Origin: Neurospora crassa OR74A
Lineage: Eukaryota > Ascomycota > Sordariomycetes > Sordariales > Sordariaceae
NCBI RefSeq assembly: GCF_000182925.2
Contig: NC_026506.1
Span: 248,001-312,000, forward strand
Reading direction: 5' to 3'
Length of the DNA: 64,000 nt
Shown: in pieces, positions 1 to 9,236 of the stretch
Position numbering within the stretch: the first letter of the stretch is position 1
Layout of the letters: every line of letters starts with the position of its first letter
Program-made: the position numbers and the translations under genes
Notes under the pieces: generated by a model
What the model saw: only the letters and a program-made list of their open reading frames with translations
Databases searched by the model: none
Told to the model about the DNA's origin: nothing

Positions 1-826
1 GTCATGTGTGGTTATATGTTCCTACAGTCTCCACCTGCATACGACTAGGTACTGTAGGTACGGTACTTGGGTACCGATGCGGGGAAGAATTGACAAAGGC
101 AGCACAGCACAACACCACCTCCAATTCACCCACCGAAACAGAATATTCTGAATGGTATTCCGATAATGCCTCAGAGTACTTCATCAATACATACCACCCA
201 CCAGTCGCGAATGGATGCCGACTACGATACTACACTAGTACAAGTCTACACTACTACAACAGGTCGAGTGCATTTCTGGGCGGCATAAAGTGGGGAAACT
301 TTGAGGCCTCCGCCCATAATCATTCAGCCAATAACGAGAACCAGGTACAAATGCCGTTTGTGTGCCTTGAAGGGTGCATCACCTTTTCTGATCAAACCGC
401 GTGCTAGCTACCGGTTGGGCACTGAACTTCCATTGGCACGCGGAGAAACGAAAAGACGAAGTGTGTGTGGTCAAGAATCATCGCCAGACAAATCATCTCC
501 CCCGCATTACCTCCAAAGGTCCGGCCGGGGCTGGACTACCGGATTTGTGGGTCACCCGTCCCGATACTCGGAATCAGTCACCCGGAAGTTTGGATGGGGA
601 CAGCAAGTTACACCGTGGTGAGATTGATATCTCGATGAAAAACGAATTATGATACGGCAATAACCGGTCGGTGATTGCAATAATCTAGTAATGTAATAAA
701 CCCTAAACTCCATCGCTATGCATTCTTCTTTCAATCCCTAGCGTTTATCGTAAACCTCAATCCAATCCCAATTCCAGATAACAAGCACAAAAGGGTATCA
801 CAAACAAAAAACACAAACACACAAAA
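1..826. other. Intergenic; no gene recognised
   Basis: No convincing gene. A 133-codon open frame at 6-407 (+) has no recognisable domain and a biased, non-coding-looking composition. The last ~100 bases hold A-rich and CA-rich sequence and are likely 3' flank of the minus-strand patatin gene. The window edge may cut an upstream gene that I cannot see. Confidence 0.5.
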
Positions 827-3427
827 TCACTCATACCCAAACCTCCTCCCCTTATCCAGTTCATCCTCAACCTCCCTCGCCCCCTTCTTCGACAACAACC
901 CATGTCGACTATTCAAATGATCCCAAAAGTCTCCTCGCGTATCAAACCCTTTATCCCCTTCTCCTTCCTCTACCTCCTCCTCTCCCTCGTCCCTTTCCTT
1001 TTCCCTATTCCCTTGATCCCCCTCTTCTCCCCTCCCTCCATGTACATCTCCATTCCTACTCCCATCCCCATATCCCTTTCCCTTTCCCTTCCCCTTCCCA
1101 TGTCCCTTCTTACAAATATCAGGATTCCTCTCACACCCCTCCACCCAACAAAAGTACCTCACCCCCAACGCAAACGTCTCCCACCTCGTCGTCGCGCTCC
1201 TCGCTCGTCGTTTACGTACCAACGCTTCTGCATACCTCTTGAGCAACTGTCGTTGTTCGCCGTTATTGGCGGAGAGCCAACGTTCCGTGGCTTGTTCGAT
1301 TTCGTCGAGGTGGTGGTTATTGTTGGTAGTCCGATGACGTCGGAAGGGTAGAGAGGAAAAGGGTAGAGAAAAAGGAAAAGGGGAGAGGGAGAGCGGGGAG
1401 ACTTGGAAGCGGTGGTAGTGCGTGTAGAGATGGCCTTTGGATTGGCGGAGTTCTTCCAAGGCGGGGGCCGAAGGCGAGGGGGAGGTGGTGGTTGATGCCG
1501 ATGGGGACGAGGTAGGGGAAGAGGTACATGTAGGGGAGGGAGAGTTGGAACTGGTGGACAGGGGGGAAATGGAGGAGGAATACTCGGACGGGACAGATCG
1601 GGAAGAAAACGGTTGAACGAGCTTTTGGTAGAACCAAGCGTTGTGTTCGTCTGTTCCCAAGCTCAAAAGTAAATCGATGGGCGGGTTGGATGTGTGTGCG
1701 ACTGAAGCAGGAGCAGACGCGTCGACGCCTAACAGGGAAGAAATCTCCTTGAGGACCGGCAGAGTCGGGTCGCGGATTTCCTTGCTGCCGTCGACGAATT
1801 GGCCGATGGCGGGGAGCTTGAACGGCTTGAATTGTGAAGAGTCCGAAGGGGTGGTGATGGCTTTGGCAACTTCGGGGATCGAAGGGACTTTGCCTTCTTC
1901 GTCGGAACCGTCGGCCACGAGGACTTCTTCGTACGTGCAGAACGCATAAGGGTGTCGTTCTGTGGGAGTGGCCGCGTCGATCTCGCTGCACCAGGCCAGG
2001 GTCTGGCATTGAAAGGATGTTTTCTTGAAAGAAATCGACGAGGTCGGACTGCTGGTTGTCGTGTTCGAGCAACTGGAGGCGACGGTGTTGTTCGTATCCG
2101 CCCGTTTGGTCGTCGGCGAAGTATCCTCGCTGTCGCTAACGATTGCTCGTGAGGCAACGGTATTGTTCCCGCTCCCAGTCCCAGTCCCAGTCCCAGCACC
2201 AGTCAAGTCCGTACTAGTCACACTGAACTTGGCAAACGTGTCAAACCACGCTCTACTCTTCTTGGTCGGCCACGTCGTCCTCCTCTTATCCTTCTCCCTA
2301 GAGGCATCCGCACCACCATGAAACCCCGGCAGCGGAATCTCCAAAGTGCCGCTCAAACCCGGGAAACTAATCACCCTCCTTCTTCTTCTTCTTCCTTCCG
2401 CCCTGCTGCTGCTTTCCGCCTCCCTCTTTTGACTTTGACTCCCTCCATCGCCCACATCAACCTGCTTCTCCTCCTCCTCCTCCTCCGCTGCAGCAGCTGC
2501 ATCCTCCTCCATCTCCAAAAACAACACCGGCAACCCCCTCCCATCCCTTCTACTACTCCTTCCCTCTCCTCCATTCCTAAACTCCTCCAAACACCCTTCC
2601 ACCGTCCGTTCCATCACCCCCAGCATAATCGCAATCAACCCCCCCACCGACGTGCCCGCAATATAATCAAAATAATGACTAGGCAAGTACTCCCCCTGTC
2701 TCATTGTCCCCTGTGGGACATCGACCTTTAACTCACCCACTTGCACTTTCCTTTTTCCCTTTCTTAGCTTCCCCGCCCTCTCGCAGTCCAGCATCTCCAT
2801 CCCCATTTCCGTCCCGACACCACTATAAAAGTGACGATCCTCTGCTTCGTCAGATTCAGTAAAGTAGTAATTCTCGTTTCCCGTCGGGTCAGCAGAGCAA
2901 AAAGCCGGTGGGTGGAGAGATTGCTCGAGCGCAGCGATTTCGTGCATTAGTGTGCGCAGAAGGATCAAAGAGGAGTACCCTTTTATACCGCCGCCGTCGA
3001 GGGTGAGGATGTTGCGGGTTGCCCAGGGCGTGGTGGTGACGTGCAGCTGCAGTCGGGAGGAGAGGGAGGAGTGCAGGGTTTGGGCGATTTTGAGGGTGGA
3101 GGCGGTGTGGGCGATGGGGTTTGCGGTTGTGGCGAGGTTACTATCGGGTGGAGGTTTTGCGTTGGTGGCATTGTCTGTTGCTGGGTTTGGAGGGACGGAA
3201 GATGTGATGGGTTCTGCGTTGAGTTGGGTTTCGAAGTCGGACTTGGGTGCGGGTTCGGCGATGGATACGCGGTTGGATATTCGTCGGACGTTAGATGGGC
3301 GGTTGATGGAGCGCAGAGCGGAGTGGCTTGTTTTGAGAGCGGGAGGACGGGGACGTTCTCGTGATGGTGAGTCTGAGGAGGAGGAGGAGGTTTGTTGCTG
3401 GCGGCGTGGATTGAGGACTTCTGTCAT
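827..3427 (-). CDS. Patatin-like phospholipase with C-terminal C2H2-like finger
   Basis: Single-exon gene of 866 residues, with its start ATG at 3427. The patatin fold is shown by the oxyanion-hole loop DGGGIKG (residues 144-150), the nucleophile elbow GTSVG (Ser260) and a candidate catalytic dyad Asp in VDGS (Asp546). Patatins are Ser/Asp lipid acyl hydrolases. Residues 1-135 are Ser/Pro-rich and basic. Acidic, Arg-rich and Gly/Thr-rich inserts (about 305-460) separate the elbow from the Asp motif, and a Ser/Thr/Pro tract lies at about 605-660. The C-terminus holds C760-x4-C765 and H837-x4-H842, a zinc-finger-like pair split by about 70 residues of Gly/Lys then acidic low complexity. It is transcribed divergently from the HeLo-pseudokinase gene, about 1.4 kb away. 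The family call is firm; substrate and role are unknown. No NB-ARC or NACHT domain is encoded, so it is not a full NLR of the PLP-1 kind. Confidence 0.88.
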   Translation of the reverse strand: MTEVLNPRRQQQTSSSSSDSPSRERPRPPALKTSHSALRSINRPSNVRRISNRVSIAEPAPKSDFETQLNAEPITSSVPPNPATDNATNAKPPPDSNLATTANPIAHTASTLKIAQTLHSSLSSRLQLHVTTTPWATRNILTLDGGGIKGYSSLILLRTLMHEIAALEQSLHPPAFCSADPTGNENYYFTESDEAEDRHFYSGVGTEMGMEMLDCERAGKLRKGKRKVQVGELKVDVPQGTMRQGEYLPSHYFDYIAGTSVGGLIAIMLGVMERTVEGCLEEFRNGGEGRSSRRDGRGLPVLFLEMEEDAAAAAEEEEEEKQVDVGDGGSQSQKREAESSSRAEGRRRRRRVISFPGLSGTLEIPLPGFHGGADASREKDKRRTTWPTKKSRAWFDTFAKFSVTSTDLTGAGTGTGTGSGNNTVASRAIVSDSEDTSPTTKRADTNNTVASSCSNTTTSSPTSSISFKKTSFQCQTLAWCSEIDAATPTERHPYAFCTYEEVLVADGSDEEGKVPSIPEVAKAITTPSDSSQFKPFKLPAIGQFVDGSKEIRDPTLPVLKEISSLLGVDASAPASVAHTSNPPIDLLLSLGTDEHNAWFYQKLVQPFSSRSVPSEYSSSISPLSTSSNSPSPTCTSSPTSSPSASTTTSPSPSAPALEELRQSKGHLYTHYHRFQVSPLSLSPFPFSLPFSSLPFRRHRTTNNNHHLDEIEQATERWLSANNGEQRQLLKRYAEALVRKRRARSATTRWETFALGVRYFCWVEGCERNPDICKKGHGKGKGKGKGYGDGSRNGDVHGGRGEEGDQGNREKERDEGEEEVEEGEGDKGFDTRGDFWDHLNSRHGLLSKKGAREVEDELDKGRRFGYE

Positions 3428-4870
3428 TTTGACTGTTTTGGCTCACCGAGGTGACCACTACTTGTTTGAACGGTACGCGCGGCCTTGTCTGGCGATTGTT
3501 TGCGCATTCGCTCGTGGCGACTCTAACGAGTTGGTAGACGATGATGGCTTCAATTGCTCACCGAGCAAGAGAAATCGCGATGGACTCTGTGGCTGATTGA
3601 TCGCCACACTTGGAATGAAGACGGAAGATTAACGGCCAGAACTCCAGCCTTATAACCTCCCCCTCTTACTGGTCACATTGTCGCTCTGCCCATCATTCAA
3701 CAACCCGTTTGAGGCGTCAAGGTGTTACTCACTGATTGACCGACTCAGAGAACCCCTCGATTGGGCGGATTTTGTGTAACTTGGTCCGGCCCCCTAATTC
3801 TCGTGCAACCATTGGCCTCCCGTTCGCTGACCAGTGACTACACCAGGCGACAAAAGCCACCCCTGTATTGTTCAGCATCACCAGCCGCTTTTCAGTGGTC
3901 ATAGGTGGCTGAAGCTGTCACGCGTCCAAACGAAACAAATGTCCCTGAAGGGGAATAGCTAACAGTTGCAGTTCCGGAAGGGAGTGGCGAGTAGAGGTAG
4001 TGTTCCTGGCCGTCGGGATTGCGCGAAGCATCTGATAAAACACCCCACGATGAAGACCGTGGCGATACGTCGAGATCTTCCTTCTATTCCTGTCGAGCCT
4101 GTATCGCCATTAGGAATGATTCCATGTAATGAACTGTTTTGCGTACAACGTCAGGCGATCGAGGCTGTGAATTACCTAACCGACCTCTACCGCCAGAAAA
4201 CCATCGAGTTGAAGCTCTACCACTGTGATATCTTCGATAGCACTTGCTTGAGGAACCATTCGACTTCCCCTCGCCATATTCGCAAGGCGAAAGAGGACCA
4301 AATGGCCGTGAGCCGTCATGTTTCATCTGCCACAGTGGGTAGGTAGAGGTATAAATACCTACCCGTGTGACCTCAAGATTCACTACAAGCGGGACTGCCA
4401 CCGCGACCAGGAGGCCGCTCTAAGGCTGTGCTCTAGACTCACTTAGCCTAGCACCCGTTACCGAGAAAGGTGAAGCTATCATGGAGCTGACATGCATCTG
4501 ACAATTGCCTCTCCCTGATGCCCACGAGGAGGAGGAGGGGTCTGCGGGATGCCTGAAGATCAACCGCCCAAGCTCACAATGATTGGTCATTCGGGTAACA
4601 TCATGCTTGGGCTGAGAGCGTAACGCCAAACAGAGGGGTAACTCTGAGTCTCCCGTCCGGCAGGACGATGGAAGGGACCTTCAGCCCTAGGCAATGTGCT
4701 AGCTAGGTAGGCACTGATGTTTGCCTGTGTGCGTGAAAGTTTCACTTTTCCATCTGGCAACTATTCCGTGAAAGAAGCTCTTCTGGATAGAGTGGCTTTG
4801 CTTCATCGTGGTGAATATCACGACCGGGTCTTGGCGCTGACACTCATCGAGCTCACCCGTCCGCTTCACA
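3428..4870. promoter_or_regulatory. Divergent intergenic region between patatin and HeLo-kinase genes
   Basis: These 1.44 kb separate two divergently transcribed genes and must hold both promoters. No open frame in it has recognisable homology; the longest, 3966-4346 (+), is featureless. I could not define a TATA box or a binding site with confidence. Confidence 0.45.
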
Positions 4871-7174
4871 ATGGACCCCCTATCAGCCATTGAACTCGCC
4901 CAAGTGGTTCTCGACAACACCGTCCGACGTGGGTCACCTTTCCCTTCCCTTTTTTTACTCTACCCATGCTAACATGATACCACCACAGTCTTCAAATTCG
5001 TTTCGGCCCTCGTCGAATACCCCGAAGAGTGCGAGAAATACCGATTACAGCTCATCATCGAATATAATCGAGTTCTCGCCTGGGCCAAAGCCGCCGGACT
5101 CATTGAAGTCACTCCCGGCTCTTCACTCGCCTCTACCTTGGGGACCAATGCTACCGAGCTGATCACCATTCTGGCTCGGATCCAATGGCTTTTGGCCGAG
5201 TTTAGGGATTTGAACGCCAGGTATGGAAATGAGCTTGTCCCATCCGATATCTCTCCTGCAAAAGATAAAGGGAAGGAGAAGGATGGTAAAGAGAGTAAGG
5301 ACGTCAAGGGCTCCGGTAAGGACGTTAAAAGCAGCAGTACGGACAGCAGAGGCAAAGATCCCAAAGCTGTTGGTGGGGCCTCCTCGTCAAAACAAAAATC
5401 AACCTCTTCAGAAACGAAACCAGCAACTGATGAAGCCCTCCTCTCCCAAATCTCCTCTCTGGCCTTGTCTTACGATGAATCCCAGAAGGAGCAGAAACTC
5501 AAGGTCGAAAAGGAAGAGAGTGCCGAACACCGACGCGGAACCAACCACATCCGTCGCTTCTTTCGCACAACCAAGGATGTAGTTACCCATCCCTCGCGCG
5601 TGCGGTGGGTCATGGTCGACAAGGAAGCCTTTGAGGCTCTGCTCTTGGACTTGCACTCTTTGACGGAGAGGCTGGACGAGCTGATGCGGGGGTATCAGCA
5701 GTCCAAGATGGACGACATCATTGGCAAGACTTATCGGGAGATGATCCTGGCGAGAGACGGAATTGGGGAGTTGAGGGATATGGTAGATGTACTGGGGAAA
5801 ATGGTGGAAGGGATGGAGGTGGTGGCTGATGGAGAAGGAGGGAGAGAAGGGAGGAAGAGGAAGATGGTGAATAATGTGCAGGATTTGATCAGGCTGAAGA
5901 AGATGGCGAGGGTATCCGAGGAGTTGCTTTCCAGGCTTTATCAAGGACAGGATCCGACAGCGGCGTCGTCGAGACTCGAGGCGAGTGATACCAAGATCAC
6001 TGTTGCCCAGTTTGGCGACCCGGCGAAGGGCAAGAAAGATCTTCTGGAGGTCTTCTATATGTACGATGGCAATAAAGGTCCCGACGGAGAAACGGACATT
6101 AGTAGCCTCCTTCGTCTTAAACGACCACGGGGTTACCTAGCCGTGGCAGAAGGCGTGGATGATGTCCCGGTCTGGATTGAGTGGAAGCCCATGGGGGACT
6201 ACGCGGAAGGCTCAATCGAAGAGAAAGCGGCCGATCTGCGCACGCTGACCCTCGCGGAGATGCTGCATCTTCCCAAGCCCGATTCTCTTCACGTCCCAAA
6301 ATGTATCGGCTACTTGGATGCGCGGGATGCGTTCGGGGCGGACATGTACGGTTTCATCTTCAAAGCGGAGAAGGAAAGACTCTCTTGGGGTCATAGAATT
6401 GTCTCCCTCTACGACCTTTTGGGCACAGAGATGGAGATGTTCAAGCCGAGTCTGTCGCAACGGTTTGACTTGGCCTTGAAGCTTTGCACCACCGTCCTGA
6501 ACCTGCACGCTGTCAACTGGCTGCACAAGGGAATCTTTAGTGACAACGTCATCTTCTACTTCGACTGGGGTAACGGGCTCAATAAGGCAATGAAGCAGGT
6601 TTACGATCCCGAGAGACCTTACCTCTGCGGGTTTGGGTATTCCCGACCCGAGAAGAGCAAGACTACCGCACGCAGTCTCAACATGGCGTGGGATCTCTAC
6701 CGCTGGCCGGCCATCCAGCGTGAGCATCCAACCGATCACAATTCTCGCAAGACGTATGACTTGTATAGTCTTGGACTGGTGTTGCTTGAGATTGGGCACT
6801 GGAAGCCGCTTGATGAGATTCTGTGCCTAAAGGAGTCGGAACCTTCCCCTTCGTTTAATCAAACGGTGGTGCCTGAGAGGAAGCCGCCGTCGGTAAGCCT
6901 TTCTGACTCCAAGAAGGCGAGGGACTGGCTGCTTGGTACGCGGCTTGACGCCCCCTTTACTGAGGTCAACAAGGTCAACCCCCTGAGGGAGCTTCGGAAT
7001 CTCATGGGAGACAAGTACACCAGGGCCGTGGAAAGGTGTCTCTGGGCTCACGGCGAGAAGGGATTTGGGGTGGAGGACCTTCCGGATCAGTCGAGGGATT
7101 CGGGGGTTGGGATCCGATTGCAGGAGGCGTTTACCAAGTATGTGATTGAGGAACTTCAGGGGGTGAATGTTTGA
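4871..7174 (+). CDS. HeLo domain-pseudokinase protein (MLKL-like architecture)
   Basis: Two exons, 4871-4928 and 4989-7174 (747 residues). The 60-nt intron has donor gtgggt, a GCTAAC branch site and a CACAG acceptor. Adding exon 1 restores a normal HeLo start (MDPLSAIELAQVV), whereas the long frame alone begins with a TTG. Residues 1-105 and about 186-300 match the HET-S HeLo helical bundle in pattern (a Tyr/Cys/Leu-rich helix, the ILxRxQWLLxE helix, and RVRWVMVDKEAFEALL). A Lys/Ser-rich low-complexity loop (about 107-185) interrupts it. Residues about 350-740 are protein-kinase-like: a candidate beta3 Lys419 in WIEWK, HKGIFSDN in place of HRDxKxxN at about 532-539, and GFG in place of DFG at 567-569, then a DLYSLGLVLLEI alpha-F segment. 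Loss of both catalytic Asp residues predicts a pseudokinase. HeLo domains are membrane-targeting death effectors in fungi and are related to the MLKL 4HB domain. No amyloid motif or NLR module is present. The role in cell death is inference. Confidence 0.85.
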
Positions 7175-7586
7175 TGATGGATATGACCCAAGGTAGAATA
7201 GTTCATGATGTTACGATCCACTCACTGTTTGTTGATGATGGTGTTGTGTTTGGACAAATGGATGAAAGAAAATGTTCAAGTTGAAGGTGATGATGCCCTG
7301 AAATGCCAAGATTACAGAAGCCCAATGAGCACTGTGAATCCCCACATTTACGGTGGTATTTACACTACACCACACAACCCCCTGTTCCGTCCCGCAGCGC
7401 CGAGCCGTAACTGTCCCCGCCCATTACGGCATCGGCCGGCCGAAGTCCGAATTTCACTCAAGATCGGTGCCCGTGAAATTTCAACCTCACCTCACCTCGG
7501 GTCTCACAACGTCCGGGACCAATCTCAAGTCTCTCACAACTCCGTTGTTCCGGTGCGGCAGTCAGTGAGCACTACAGTCCACCACC
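7175..7586. other. Intergenic; 3' flank and promoter region
   Basis: About 410 bp between two plus-strand genes. It carries the 3' flank of the HeLo-kinase gene and the leader of the FAD oxidoreductase gene. The last ~30 bases are CA/CC-rich up to the start codon context ccaccaccATG. No gene seen. Confidence 0.5.
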
Positions 7587-9236
7587 ATGACCGGCAACAT
7601 CACCGCCGCCCTCGAGCGCCACGCCAGCACCGTCACCCGTCTCTCCTCCCAAATCTCCTCCTACTACGCCGCCCGTCTCCCCTATCGCATCTTCCACGGC
7701 TCCACCAACTCAACGCGTCCCCCCACGCAAAAAGGCACCAACACCAAATTCGTCGACATTTCCTCTCTGAACAATGTCCTCTCCGTCGACCGCGCCACCA
7801 AGACAGCCCTGGTCGAACCCAACGTGCCCATGGACAAGCTCGTCGAAGCCACGCTGCCTCATGGCCTAGTCCCGCCCATCGTCATGGAGTTTCCCGGTAT
7901 CACTGCCGGTGGTGGGTTCGCCGGAACAGCAGGAGAGTCTAGTTCGTTTCGCCATGGGTTTTTCGACGATACCGTGCGGGAAGTGGAGATGGTTTTGGGT
8001 AATGGGGAGGTGGTCAAAGTGAAGAATCCTGATCTGCCTCGAGAGGTATCATCAACGGCAACGGCAGCAGAAAACGGCGGGGATCTCTTCCGCGGAGCAG
8101 CCGGCGCCGTGGGAACTCTCGGAACCACAACACTCCTAGAAGTCCAACTAATGGACGCCAAAAAGTTCGTCAAGACCGAATACAAGCGCGCCAACAGCGT
8201 AGCGGAAGCGATCCGCATGGTGCGCGAGGAAACCCAAAATGCCGAGAACGACTACGTGGACGGGATTTTGTTTAGCAAAGACCACGGCGTCATCGTCACA
8301 GGCAAACTCGTCAACGAGTTACCTTCTCCTCCCCCTTCTTCTTCTTCTTCTTCCGCCTCCGAAAAGCCAATCAAACCCCAAACCTTCAGCGGACCATGGG
8401 ACCCCTGGTTCTACCTACACTGCCAATCCCGCACCCTTTCTCCCTCCACCTCCACCACCCCAAATTCTTCCCCGGTGGTAGCGACCGACTACGTCCCCCT
8501 AGCCGAATACCTCTTCCGCTACGACCGGGGTGGATTCTGGGTCGGCGCCGCCGCCTTCCAATACTTCAGCTGGGTTCCCTTCACGAAACTCACCCGGTGG
8601 TTCCTCGACGACTTTTTGCACACGCGCATGATGTACCGCGCTTTGCACGGGTCCGGCGAGTCCGCCCGGTTCGTCGTGCAAGACATTGCCATGCCGTTCG
8701 AGACCTCCGAGGAATTCATCAACTACACCTCTTCCTCTCTGGGAATCTGGCCACTATGGCTTTGCCCACTTAAACGCCGCGCGCCCCCGACTTTTCATCC
8801 GCATACGACCCGTCCTGGCACCGACCCGTCGGACGAAAAGGCGCAAGATGACATGATGCTCAACATTGGCGTCTGGGGCTGGGGGCCCGATTCCCCCCAA
8901 GAGTTTGTCGCCAAGAATATTGAGTTAGAGAATAAAGTACATGAGTTGGGTGGGATGAAGTGGTTTTATGCGCATACGTATTACGAGCAGGAAAAGTTCT
9001 GGAAGATGTATGGTGGACGGACGTGGTATGATGCGCTGAGAAAAAAGTATCATGCCGAGCACTTGCCGACGGTGTGGGACAAGATCCATGTGGATGCGGA
9101 TAAGGCGGGCAAGAAGCAGCGGCATTGGTTGTTGGCCAAGAAGCCGATTGGCGGGTTTTATGGCATTTGGAAGAGTATTCAGAGCAAGGATTACTTTTTG
9201 CATAGGAAGGCTCAGTGGAAGTGGAAGGGGGAGTAA
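7587..9236 (+). CDS. FAD-binding oxidoreductase, DHCR24/DIMINUTO family
   Basis: Intronless, 549 residues. An N-terminal FAD-binding (FAD_binding_4/VAO type) domain is shown by the signature EFPGITAGGGFAGTAGESSS followed by FRHGFFDDTV (about residues 92-125), which is highly characteristic of delta24-sterol reductases such as human DHCR24 (516 residues) and plant DWARF1. The C-terminal half keeps the family pattern: LFRYDRGGFWVGAAAFQY, then a WPLWLCPLK-like stretch, then WFYAHTYYEQEKFWKMYGG. A Ser/Pro-rich insert lies at about residues 248-262. Family members reduce the sterol C24 double bond with FAD and NADPH at the ER. Ergosterol synthesis uses C24 methylation and Erg4 instead, so the substrate of the fungal homologue is uncertain. 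No clear N-terminal membrane anchor is visible, unlike the animal enzyme. Family assignment is secure; function is inferred. Confidence 0.85.
   Translation: MTGNITAALERHASTVTRLSSQISSYYAARLPYRIFHGSTNSTRPPTQKGTNTKFVDISSLNNVLSVDRATKTALVEPNVPMDKLVEATLPHGLVPPIVMEFPGITAGGGFAGTAGESSSFRHGFFDDTVREVEMVLGNGEVVKVKNPDLPREVSSTATAAENGGDLFRGAAGAVGTLGTTTLLEVQLMDAKKFVKTEYKRANSVAEAIRMVREETQNAENDYVDGILFSKDHGVIVTGKLVNELPSPPPSSSSSSASEKPIKPQTFSGPWDPWFYLHCQSRTLSPSTSTTPNSSPVVATDYVPLAEYLFRYDRGGFWVGAAAFQYFSWVPFTKLTRWFLDDFLHTRMMYRALHGSGESARFVVQDIAMPFETSEEFINYTSSSLGIWPLWLCPLKRRAPPTFHPHTTRPGTDPSDEKAQDDMMLNIGVWGWGPDSPQEFVAKNIELENKVHELGGMKWFYAHTYYEQEKFWKMYGGRTWYDALRKKYHAEHLPTVWDKIHVDADKAGKKQRHWLLAKKPIGGFYGIWKSIQSKDYFLHRKAQWKWKGE

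Noticed and set aside
1317-2731. Several 100-250 codon frames overlapping the patatin gene
   Set aside because: They are shadows in other frames of the patatin coding sequence, with low-complexity Arg/Pro/Ser composition.
5138-5140. Start of the HeLo-kinase gene at 5138
   Set aside because: That codon is TTG; the ATG at 4871 plus a canonical intron supplies the missing first helix of the HeLo domain.
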